From contig NZ_JACIYL010000117.1 of NCBI RefSeq assembly GCF_014359955.1, positions 1 to 8,466 on the forward strand: a DNA stretch of 8,466 bases. Direction: 5' to 3'. Each line of letters begins with the position of its first letter. Positions within the stretch are counted from its first letter, which is position 1. The position numbers and the translations under genes were made by a program. This DNA is from Thermogutta sp. (GTDB taxonomy: Bacteria > Planctomycetota > Planctomycetia > Pirellulales > Thermoguttaceae). This document shows, piece after piece, positions 1-5,569 of the stretch. The notes under the pieces are model-generated. The model had not been told where the DNA came from. It searched no databases and saw nothing but the letters and a program-made list of their open reading frames with translations.

Positions 1-207
1 CGGGAATCTTCGGAGTAGGGGACGCTTGCCATGCTCCGTGACGGGGTGCCGATCGGTGTTGATCGGACGCGACACGCGCGTCCCTCCGAATGTGGACGTG
101 ACAAGCACGTCCCTCCGGAAAATTGGGTGGGGCGCGCTGGTCGTGCCCGGTGAGAGGGAATGGATGATCGAGCGTTATCCCTCGGACCCGACAAGCGGGT
201 CCCTCCG
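1..207. repeat. Left cluster of hairpin repeats (REP-like), downstream of the secretin operon
   Basis: This gene-free stretch holds four hairpin units with 7-bp stems and 5-nt loops. Unit L1 is 65-83 (GGACGCG, loop ACACG, CGCGTCC), L2 is 94-112 (GGACGTG, loop ACAAG, CACGTCC), L3 is 130-148 in the opposite orientation (GGGCGCG, loop CTGGT, CGTGCCC, one G.T pair) and L4 is 184-202 (GGACCCG, loop ACAAG, CGGGTCC). L1, L2 and L4 are each followed by CTCCGAA or CTCCGGAA. The L3-L4 spacer contains GAATGGATGATCGAGCGTT, which read on the minus strand matches the AACGCTGG-TCATCCAT spacer of the right cluster. Read on the minus strand the order is A-type, spacer, B-type, A, A, so this is the same composite as near 5117-5388 but inverted. 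A further short palindrome (CCGATC 49-54, GATCGG 61-66) overlaps L1, and 9-25 looks like a decayed unit. No transposase gene is nearby. The repeats are certain; their mobility and function are inference. Confidence 0.9.
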
Positions 208-242
208 AAAGAGAAATGGGACAGAGGGGCCACCTCCGTCCC
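208..242 (-). terminator. Probable Rho-independent terminator of the minus-strand operon
   Basis: Read on the minus strand, GGGACGGAGG (242-233), loop TGGCC (232-228) and CCTCTGTCCC (227-218) form a 10-bp stem, followed by the T-rich tail ATTTCTCTTT (217-208). It begins 38 nt after the TAG stop of the lipoprotein gene. The sixth pair is G.U in minus-strand RNA but would be an A.C mismatch in plus-strand RNA, so the structure favours termination of leftward transcription. The tail is interrupted by two C residues, so strength is uncertain. Confidence 0.65.
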
Positions 243-280
243 ATGCGCGTTTGCTGATCTTTGCGAAGACGACAGCAAGC

Positions 281-919
281 CTACCGTCGCCAGCCGCTGA
301 AACCTCGGTTCATGCCACGGAAGCCCGTCCCGTATTGGCTATCGAGAAGCGTGCTGTAGTATGCTGCCTCGCCCTCGATGGCGGAAAGGCCTTCCGTGAA
401 CGCCGGCGCCACAACCACCCGCGCTTCCACCATCTCCCGATTGAGACCAAGCTGAACGAGTTGATTGACGATGGTTTGCCGTCGGGCTTCGTCAAGCTGC
501 GGGTTCTCGCCCCGGGGCGACTCTTCCACCACAACAGGGAAGGGGACATGCTCCAACCGCAGTGCGACAGACAGCAGGTGTTTTCGCCCCAGAGGAGTCA
601 GATCGGCCGTCTGGCCCACAAATTCGTGATCGTAAAAGATGAAGTCCGCGGCTTCCGCATTGGTCTGCATCGTTTCCCAATGGGCATCGGTGACCTGCCC
701 GAGCGGGAATGGGCGATCATACACCGGGCCCATTTTGGCCTCGTGAGAGACCTTCGGTGTATGGCAACCGACCAGCAGCACCACGCTCAGCAGTCCCCAC
801 GGGATCGCGGCGAAACATCGCCACCCACGGTGCTCCTTCGGCGGCGTGCTTTCCGAAATGCGTTGCTCACGCGTTCCATTCGTGAAGCCCGTTTGCAGGA
901 TGCGTTCGTGCCGGTTCAT
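281..919 (-). CDS. Exported lipoprotein with OmpA-like core, downstream of the secretin
   Basis: A 212-residue protein. A hydrophobic segment at residues 37-51 ends in a lipobox, L49-V50-G51-C52, so Cys52 is the likely lipidated residue. The cytoplasmic stretch before it is long (about 38 residues), but ATG 919 is the first usable start: an in-frame TAA lies at 925-923, and I see no other in-frame ATG, GTG or TTG before the membrane segment. The Shine-Dalgarno match is poor. The mature part (residues 92-190) has the pattern of an OmpA-like domain: a hydrophobic strand (DFIFYDHEF), DLTPLGRKHL, a strand PFPVVVEESP, the helix LDEARRQTIVNQLVQLGL and a final strand ARVVVAPA. I assign this by pattern only. 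It lies 115 bp after the secretin gene on the same strand, so it may be the outer-membrane lipoprotein partner of that secretin, like CpaD in Tad systems. A peptidoglycan-binding role is equally possible. The C-terminus is Gly/Arg rich. Confidence 0.85.
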   Translation of the reverse strand: MNRHERILQTGFTNGTREQRISESTPPKEHRGWRCFAAIPWGLLSVVLLVGCHTPKVSHEAKMGPVYDRPFPLGQVTDAHWETMQTNAEAADFIFYDHEFVGQTADLTPLGRKHLLSVALRLEHVPFPVVVEESPRGENPQLDEARRQTIVNQLVQLGLNREMVEARVVVAPAFTEGLSAIEGEAAYYSTLLDSQYGTGFRGMNRGFSGWRR

Positions 920-932
920 GGCTTATCTCGCG

Positions 933-958
933 ATTTCTCTGGCGGATTATTTCTCTGG
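933..958. repeat. Two 10-bp direct repeats upstream of the lipoprotein gene
   Basis: ATTTCTCTGG occurs at 933-942 and again at 949-958, a period of 16 bp. On the minus strand this is CCAGAGAAAT twice, ending 14 nt before the lipoprotein ATG. It could be a pair of regulator or RNA-binding sites. Chance is not excluded. Confidence 0.5.
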
Positions 959-1034
959 GAAACTTCCTGCGGTGTGACCGTATGTCTTTCCTCGCGGTAA
1001 AAGAAGTTTCTGTGTGGTTCTCTGTCTACCTGCG

Positions 1035-3968
1035 TCAGTCGCCGTGGCCGTAGGGGCCGGAGATGGTGGCCGGTCCTCCGGCGTTGTAGCGCCGACGGAG
1101 TCGCGGCCAGGTCGTGCTGTCGTATTCCTGAGTGGGTCGCCCTTCGAGATGACCTTTGAGGTAGAACTCGTGGTTGGTCGGCTCGGTGACATCGAAACCT
1201 GGCAGCGGCGGCACTTCCTCCGGCTCCATCGGATGGACGATCTCCGGCGTGACCAGGATGATGAGCTCAGTCTCGTTCCGACTGAGGCTCCGCCGCCCGA
1301 AAATTTGATTGAATATCGGCAAATCACCCTGATTGTTGCCGGTCATCGAATCGTCCAGCAATCCGGCAATCGCCAGCGTCTGACCTTCGCGCATTTCCAC
1401 AGTGGTGGTAACAGCGCGGGTGCGCAGACCCGGGGTGCCATTGACTGTGTTCTTCTTGTCGATCTGGCTGAATTCCGGCGCCACCTCCAGTCGGATCAGG
1501 TCCTTGTCCAGGACGGTGGGCAGGAACGTGATGATTGCTCCATACGCCCGGAAGTCCGTGGTGACCGCTCCCACGCCGTTGACTCCGACAGCCGTGGGCA
1601 CGGCAAACTCTCCGCCTGCGATGAAAGTAGCGGGACGGCCGCTCAGGGTCACCAGTGTCGGTTCGCTGAGCAGGCGGACCACGCCATGCTCTTCCAGATA
1701 GTGGAGTCCAAACTGGAGGTCTCCTCCGTCAAAGTTGCCGATCACACTCGCCGAACCACCGGAGGAGATGTTGAGCAGGGACTGAATGAGGAATTTCCCC
1801 TGGTCGAAGTCGAGCCGCATGTCCACGCCGAAGTTGCGGGCAGCCGTCCGGTTGAGTTCGGCAATTTTGACTTTCAAAGCAACCTGCGGTGGGCCGGGAA
1901 TCCGCAGCATGTTGATCACCTGGATGGCCGGCAGACTCTGTCCGGCTGCTTCCTGACCGATCGGATCGGCCGCCTTCCCCTCGGCGACGCTCCGGCCACG
2001 AACCAGTTCGCCCCGGATGACCGCCATGATCTGCGCGGCTTCGGCGGCGTCGCGTGCCTGACCTTTCACCACGAGCTTGTCGCCGACGACGATCAGGTCC
2101 ACTTTGCTTTCGGGAAATAACTTGGCGAGATGTGACTCGAGAAGTTCATAACGTTCCACCTGGGTTTTCTCGACTTCCGGATCGGGGATGACCCGCACGA
2201 GATACGTCACCGGGCGATAGCGTTCATCCTGGAACCAGAACGTCACGTGGGTGGCACCCTGGCTTTTACCCAGGATGGAAATCTCACGGGGTGTAAACTG
2301 AACCACGTCGCAGATGCTGGAATCGACAACCGCCGTGCGATAGACGTCCACCTGCGTCCGCAGCAGTTTGCTCCGCCGCACGATGACGGTCAACTCGCCG
2401 GATTCCTCGATGATTTCAAACGGGCTTGCAGCCAGGTTTGGTTTCGGTTGCTCCGGCGCTGGCGACGGGGAAGCCGCCGGTGCCTCGGTTTGCAGGCCTG
2501 TCAGAGCCGTCGGCGTTTGATGGCTGGAAGGGCTGAACTCCTTCACCTGCACGGACGGACGGGAAGATGTCCCCGCTTGTCCGCTGATCTCATCGGAATC
2601 ACCGACGATCGACGGCCGAACGGGACGAAGCGGCGGGGTGCTCTCGGAAGGATTGTTTTGGCTGAGAGCCGGTTGCGCTGGCCCAGGTTGCCCTTCTTCG
2701 GTTTGCGCGAGCGAAGGAGTTGTAGCCTGGTCAGCCAGAGAAGGCTGAGGTGTGATCACACGCCACTGCGAGGCAGTATCCTCTGCTGGCTGGCTTCGTT
2801 TGAATGCGACAATGTCATTATCGATCAGTGTCACAAGGCTGTCGCTGTCTCGGTTGGGTGTGTCCTGCTTTCGTTGTTCCTCGGAGGTCCGCCCCGGCCA
2901 GTCCCAGGCAGTGGTCACCGGCGAGGAAACGGCACGGTCTTCCGCCGCCTGCTCTGCCGTGCCCGTTGAGGCGAGAACGATTGCCTGACGGTTCGGAACC
3001 GCGTCCTCAGTGGCAGCCTGCGCCACTTCGGGCGTCACCTCAGCCGGAACTCGCAGGACCGGCTGCTCATCCAGAAGGAAAGGCCGCACCGGGCGGCTGG
3101 CTGCCACCGACCAACTCTGGCTCACTTCCATATTTTCGCGGATCAGCCGGAGGACACTTGGCGTGGTGCGCGGGGTCCCGGGCGAGGCCACACCCAGACC
3201 GGCCAGTGGTGACTCGTCGCCTCCGAGGTCACCCTCCGTGTCATTGCGGACGGCGCTATTGCGAACCACCAAGGGCTCGTTGACAGCCCGCACTCGCAGG
3301 ACAATCTGTTGCTGCGATCCCGGCGCCTCCAGCACAATCCGGTGACTGGGCGCCGTTCCCCCGTGATTGACAGTGGAGCCACGAGCGGAAGTCCGATCAT
3401 GGCCGCTTATTGGAGAATTGTCCTGTGGCTCATCTGACGACAACGCCAAACCCGTCAGGGGGCTGCTGTCGTTTCGGGCAGGCATCTGCGCCGGCGAAAG
3501 AACGATCGTGTCTCGTTGCAACGATGCCGCGGGTTTATCTTCGCTGACCCAGATCTCGGCGGGGACGCCTTCGAGGCTTTCTTCAATCCAAACTTCTTCC
3601 GGCGAACCTGTCGAAACCACGGCCACCGGCCGATTTTCTGCGGCTTTTTGGGAGACCGACGGTGTCTGCGTCGGGACGCGGATCCGCAACTCAACGGCAG
3701 TGTCTTGCGAGCTTTGTTCGGAAAGCGCGGTGCCGGAATCGCGGTTTTCCTCGGGCAGGAGGGGACGGACTTCACCCACCTGAAGTTGAAGGCGCAATGG
3801 GGCCGGGGATTGTGGGGCGGAGTTGGCTTCGTCTCCCCGCGCAGTGACGCGTCCCCAGGCCCACGAAAAAATAGTGGTGACCACGGTGAGCATACCGAAA
3901 GCGAAGAGAAACGGCACGCCCGTGGCATCACGGCGAACCAAAATCGCACGCTGCGCTGCCTTGTTCAT
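1035..3968 (-). CDS. CpaC/RcpA-type secretin with BON domain and very long disordered N-terminal region
   Basis: A 977-residue envelope protein. Residues 18-38 are a hydrophobic signal or anchor segment after a basic start. Residues about 45-515 are Pro/Ser/Ala/Thr/Gln-rich low complexity without a recognisable fold. Residues 517-596 (FEIIEESGELTVIVRRSKLL to VRVIPDP) match the pilus-assembly N-terminal domain of CpaC/RcpA secretins. Residues about 603-657 are a BON-like domain (LLESHLAKLFPESKVDL, VVGDKLVVKGQ, AAEAAQIMAVI). Residues about 690-912 are the secretin domain, with QVALKVKIAELNR (695-707), RLLSEPTLVTLSG (765-777), the gate-region block FIAGGEFAVPT (782-792) and the closing DLPIFNQIFG plus ETELIILVTPEIV. 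A 65-residue polar tail follows. Members normally form a multimeric outer-membrane channel for Flp/Tad pili or type II-like export. Usual length is about 450-550 residues, so the extra size is all N-terminal. ATG 3968 has GGAG close upstream. No Tad ATPase or pilin is visible here, so the substrate is unknown. Confidence 0.95.
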   Translation of the reverse strand: MNKAAQRAILVRRDATGVPFLFAFGMLTVVTTIFSWAWGRVTARGDEANSAPQSPAPLRLQLQVGEVRPLLPEENRDSGTALSEQSSQDTAVELRIRVPTQTPSVSQKAAENRPVAVVSTGSPEEVWIEESLEGVPAEIWVSEDKPAASLQRDTIVLSPAQMPARNDSSPLTGLALSSDEPQDNSPISGHDRTSARGSTVNHGGTAPSHRIVLEAPGSQQQIVLRVRAVNEPLVVRNSAVRNDTEGDLGGDESPLAGLGVASPGTPRTTPSVLRLIRENMEVSQSWSVAASRPVRPFLLDEQPVLRVPAEVTPEVAQAATEDAVPNRQAIVLASTGTAEQAAEDRAVSSPVTTAWDWPGRTSEEQRKQDTPNRDSDSLVTLIDNDIVAFKRSQPAEDTASQWRVITPQPSLADQATTPSLAQTEEGQPGPAQPALSQNNPSESTPPLRPVRPSIVGDSDEISGQAGTSSRPSVQVKEFSPSSHQTPTALTGLQTEAPAASPSPAPEQPKPNLAASPFEIIEESGELTVIVRRSKLLRTQVDVYRTAVVDSSICDVVQFTPREISILGKSQGATHVTFWFQDERYRPVTYLVRVIPDPEVEKTQVERYELLESHLAKLFPESKVDLIVVGDKLVVKGQARDAAEAAQIMAVIRGELVRGRSVAEGKAADPIGQEAAGQSLPAIQVINMLRIPGPPQVALKVKIAELNRTAARNFGVDMRLDFDQGKFLIQSLLNISSGGSASVIGNFDGGDLQFGLHYLEEHGVVRLLSEPTLVTLSGRPATFIAGGEFAVPTAVGVNGVGAVTTDFRAYGAIITFLPTVLDKDLIRLEVAPEFSQIDKKNTVNGTPGLRTRAVTTTVEMREGQTLAIAGLLDDSMTGNNQGDLPIFNQIFGRRSLSRNETELIILVTPEIVHPMEPEEVPPLPGFDVTEPTNHEFYLKGHLEGRPTQEYDSTTWPRLRRRYNAGGPATISGPYGHGD

Positions 3969-4140
3969 AGCTCCATCCCTGGGTTGTGCGCCGATCGAGT
4001 CCGTGATCGGCGACGGATATTCACGCTGTGTCAGTCTCAGTGGAGGTTATTCCATCCTGTTCCAACTTCGTCCACGCGACAGTGTTTCACTAACGTGCGG
4101 GAGGCCAAACGTCCCCATGTCCCTCTCGCGGTTTTCTCCC
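3969..4140 (-). promoter_or_regulatory. Secretin leader with perfect hairpin
   Basis: The 172 bp between the Cys-rich protein gene and the secretin gene carry a perfect 7-bp inverted repeat: on the plus strand GCCGATC (3990-3996), loop GAGTCCGT, GATCGGC (4005-4011). It ends about 21 nt before the secretin ATG. There is no T-tract after it, so a simple terminator is unlikely. It could be an operator or an RNA hairpin that tunes translation or stabilises the processed message. I see no convincing -35/-10 pair in this gap, so read-through from the upstream gene is plausible. Confidence 0.4.
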
Positions 4141-4668
4141 TCAGCGTACCGGCTCCAATTCCGGTTTGGCTTCTGCCGGTGACGGAGTGAGCGGTTTCAC
4201 TCCCGGGACGGCCGACGCCTGTCCTCGCGGAGACATCCACGGAGGGAGTTTCAGCGCCGGATACCGGTAAGGGCTGTTGTACGCCGTCATGAGCTGCTGG
4301 CTGTACAGCCCAGGCCAGTGATAGGTGTATTGAGGCGGCACCGGAAACTTGTAGCTGCCCCGGCATGTGCAGTTGAACCCTCCGATGGCCGACATGTAGC
4401 GGGCAAGACACCCCTGGTGGATGTGTCCGTGGCAATCGCACGCCGGGCAGACTGAAGAGAGCTCGACGGAGCTCCCGGCCGTTGGCGGAGCCGGGGAAAG
4501 CCCTGATTCTGCGCTACTCGCTGGTGCCGATGCCGAACCTGCCGAACTTTGTTCAGGCTCTGCCGCGCGAAGGTCCCCCGACACGGCTGGCCAGCTAACA
4601 CTGATTGCCAACCCGACGAGGGTCAGCACAGGCCAAAGCGGCGACTTTGCGTCCCATCTGGCTGACAC
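4141..4668 (-). CDS. Exported Cys/His-motif protein of unknown function (planctomycete-type)
   Basis: A 175-residue protein starting at GTG 4668-4666. This start is chosen because a perfect AAGGAGG (4680-4674) stands 5 nt before it; an in-frame GTG at 4701 has no such site. Residues 11-30 are hydrophobic, with likely signal cleavage after A36 (LRAA before EPEQ). A Ser/Ala/Pro linker (37-70) follows. The core has six cysteines: C74, C77, C79 and C87 in CPACDCHGHIHQGC with H80, H82 and H84 between them, then C100 and C102 in FNCTCRGSYKFP. Next is an aromatic block, PPQYTYHWPGLYSQQLMTAY (111-130), then a Pro-rich tail. I recall similar aromatic blocks in small planctomycete exported proteins but know no function for them. 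The Cys/His cluster could bind a metal or form disulfides; C74-x4-C79-H80 even fits a rare heme-c spacing, which I regard as weak. It is the first gene of the minus-strand group, 172 bp before the secretin. Confidence 0.85.
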   Translation of the reverse strand: MSARWDAKSPLWPVLTLVGLAISVSWPAVSGDLRAAEPEQSSAGSASAPASSAESGLSPAPPTAGSSVELSSVCPACDCHGHIHQGCLARYMSAIGGFNCTCRGSYKFPVPPQYTYHWPGLYSQQLMTAYNSPYRYPALKLPPWMSPRGQASAVPGVKPLTPSPAEAKPELEPVR

Positions 4669-4673
4669 GGCAA

Positions 4674-4680
4674 CCTCCTT
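4674..4680 (-). promoter_or_regulatory. Strong Shine-Dalgarno site deciding the Cys-rich protein start
   Basis: AAGGAGG on the minus strand, 5 nt before GTG 4668. It lies inside the longer open frame that begins at GTG 4701, so it argues for the shorter 175-residue product. Confidence 0.8.
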
Positions 4681-5059
4681 ATGGCGGATGCTCTTCGGCA
4701 CTTCTGGTCAACCTGGTGCAATCCCCAAAAACGATGTCACGCTGCTGTTAAGCGTTATCGTCAAAAGTGCGTTTTCACGCCCACTGGAATTGGGGTAAAT
4801 TCGTCAATTGGGGGGAGCAGAATTCCGCCACTATCGCCACAAGCTTCCCATTTTCACAATCCGGAGAGCCGGGTTTTGACGATCCTGGGGACGTTCGGGC
4901 TGCGCGGCAGTCGTCGAAATGGGGAAGGTGGAGAATCAGAGGGGGAACGGTTGGCGGATTTCTATCAAAATTTTGTTTCCTGTTTGTGTTGGCTGAATTC
5001 TTATCTCCGATTTTTCGCTGTCAGTGGAAAAGCTCTCGACCGCGACGAGCATGTGCGCT
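4681..5059. other. Gene-free divergent intergenic region
   Basis: No convincing gene is seen here; long open frames across it run on through the hairpin repeats and show no protein-like pattern. It should hold the promoter of the minus-strand genes. On the minus strand there are two TTGACGA boxes (4807-4801 and 4764-4758), 43 bp apart, but neither has a good -10 at normal spacing. AATTGGGG is directly repeated at 4788-4795 and 4806-4813 (period 18 bp). The segment 4960-5030 is AT-richer than its surroundings. No promoter can be assigned with confidence. Confidence 0.5.
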
Positions 5060-5091
5060 GGAGTGCGATTCACTCCGGGGAGTTGGAGGGC

Positions 5092-5116
5092 AGGTCCGCT
5101 TTCGGCGGGACCTTTT
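5092..5116 (+). terminator. Hairpin followed by TTTT at the edge of the right array
   Basis: AGGTCCGC (5092-5099), loop TTTCG, then GCGGGACCT (5105-5113) pairs over 8 bp with one bulged G, followed by TTTT (5113-5116). This resembles a weak intrinsic terminator on the plus strand. It is more likely a fusion of two truncated repeat units that happens to look like one, because no plus-strand gene ends upstream of it. Confidence 0.3.
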
Positions 5117-5230
5117 CCGGAGGGACCCGCTCGTCACGTCCATATTCGGAGGGACCTGCTTGTCAGGTCCGTCTCTCGGAGGGACGTGCTTGTCAGGTCC
5201 GCCTTTCCAACGCTGGGTCATCCATTTTGG

Positions 5231-5295
5231 TTCCCCGGGCACGACAAGCGTGCCCCTCCGAAGCGTCTCTCGGAGGGACGTGCCTGTCACGTCCG
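5231..5295 (+). repeat. 65-bp exact direct repeat, copy 1 (B plus A hairpin pair)
   Basis: This is the composite of an inverted B hairpin (5237-5255), the linker CTCCGAAGCGTCT and an A hairpin (5276-5294). It is identical base for base to 5324-5388. The start-to-start distance is 93 bp, with the intervening spacers related but diverged. Head-to-head pairing of two palindromes is the design of BIME elements. Confidence 0.95.
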
Positions 5296-5323
5296 CTTCG
5301 CGATGTTGGATTATCCAATGTTA

Positions 5324-5388
5324 TTCCCCGGGCACGACAAGCGTGCCCCTCCGAAGCGTCTCTCGGAGGGACGTGCCTGTCACGTCCG
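5324..5388 (+). repeat. 65-bp exact direct repeat, copy 2 (B plus A hairpin pair)
   Basis: Identical to 5231-5295. It is followed by TTTTTCAACGCTGGATCATC, the start of another composite spacer, so the array ends within a third period, before the candidate promoter of the glycosidase genes. Confidence 0.95.
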
Positions 5389-5422
5389 TTTTTCAACGCT
5401 GGATCATCCATGGCCCGGATGC

Positions 5423-5451
5423 TTGCGGTCGCCTGGCGGCCGGGGTATAGT
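5423..5451 (+). promoter_or_regulatory. Candidate sigma70-type promoter for the glycosidase genes
   Basis: TTGCGG (5423-5428) and TATAGT (5446-5451) are separated by exactly 17 bp. This would start transcription near 5458, giving a leader of about 110 nt before ATG 5570. It lies just after the hairpin array. Assigned by consensus only; promoters in this phylum are poorly characterised. Confidence 0.4.
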
Positions 5452-5569
5452 AACCGCGGACATGCCGTCAAGTTTGCTGAGCTGCCGGAACAGGAATGGG
5501 CCAAATAAAATCGTCGGCACTCCCGCCAACCTGGCCTACCATTCGTTGGCCCACCGCGAAAGGAGATTC

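Larger units (their letters stand above)
5060..5388. repeat. Right cluster of hairpin repeats (REP/BIME-like array)
   Basis: The array has seven recognisable 7-bp-stem, 5-nt-loop units. A-type units carry TCGGAG before the stem: R1 5123-5141 (decayed, two mismatches), R2 5152-5170 (GGACCTG, CTTGT, CAGGTCC), R3 5182-5200 (GGACGTG, CTTGT, CAGGTCC, one mismatch), R5 5276-5294 and R7 5369-5387 (both GGACGTG, CCTGT, CACGTCC). B-type units are inverted, with CTCCGAA after the stem: R4 5237-5255 and R6 5330-5348 (both GGGCACG, ACAAG, CGTGCCC). Spacers after R3, R5 and R7 are related, around CGCTGGATCATCCAT. At the left edge are a related hairpin (GGAGTG 5060-5065, CACTCC 5071-5076) and a fused remnant (5092-5113). 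The stems vary by compensated changes, which points to selection or copying that keeps base pairing. Position upstream of the glycosidase genes is typical of REP elements, but the foot sequence is not that of known enterobacterial REPs. Mobility is inferred. Confidence 0.92.

Noticed and set aside
26..1000. 324-residue plus-strand open frame
   Set aside because: It runs through hairpin repeats and antisense to the lipoprotein gene; the minus-strand frame has a lipobox and domain-like pattern.
1014..2120. 368-residue plus-strand open frame inside the secretin gene
   Set aside because: It is the opposite strand of the secretin domain coding region and shows no protein family pattern; other long frames across 2247-3783 are the same kind of shadow.
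5117..5388. CRISPR array
   Set aside because: Units are inverted as well as direct, spacing is irregular, the spacers are related to each other, and stems vary between copies. No cas gene is present.
63..5388. Composite transposon bounded by inverted arrays
   Set aside because: No transposase or integrase gene and no target-site duplication are visible. The arrays are multi-unit repeats, not single terminal inverted repeats.
4681..5508. 275- and 227-residue plus-strand open frames in the divergent region
   Set aside because: Their sequence is mostly translated repeat with internally repeated peptides, with no ribosome binding site or signal of a real protein.
5024..5569. N-terminal extension of the beta-helix protein from ATG 5024 (894 residues)
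   Set aside because: The extra part translates the hairpin repeats and would bury the signal peptide at residue 190. A good ribosome binding site and signal sequence start at 5570.
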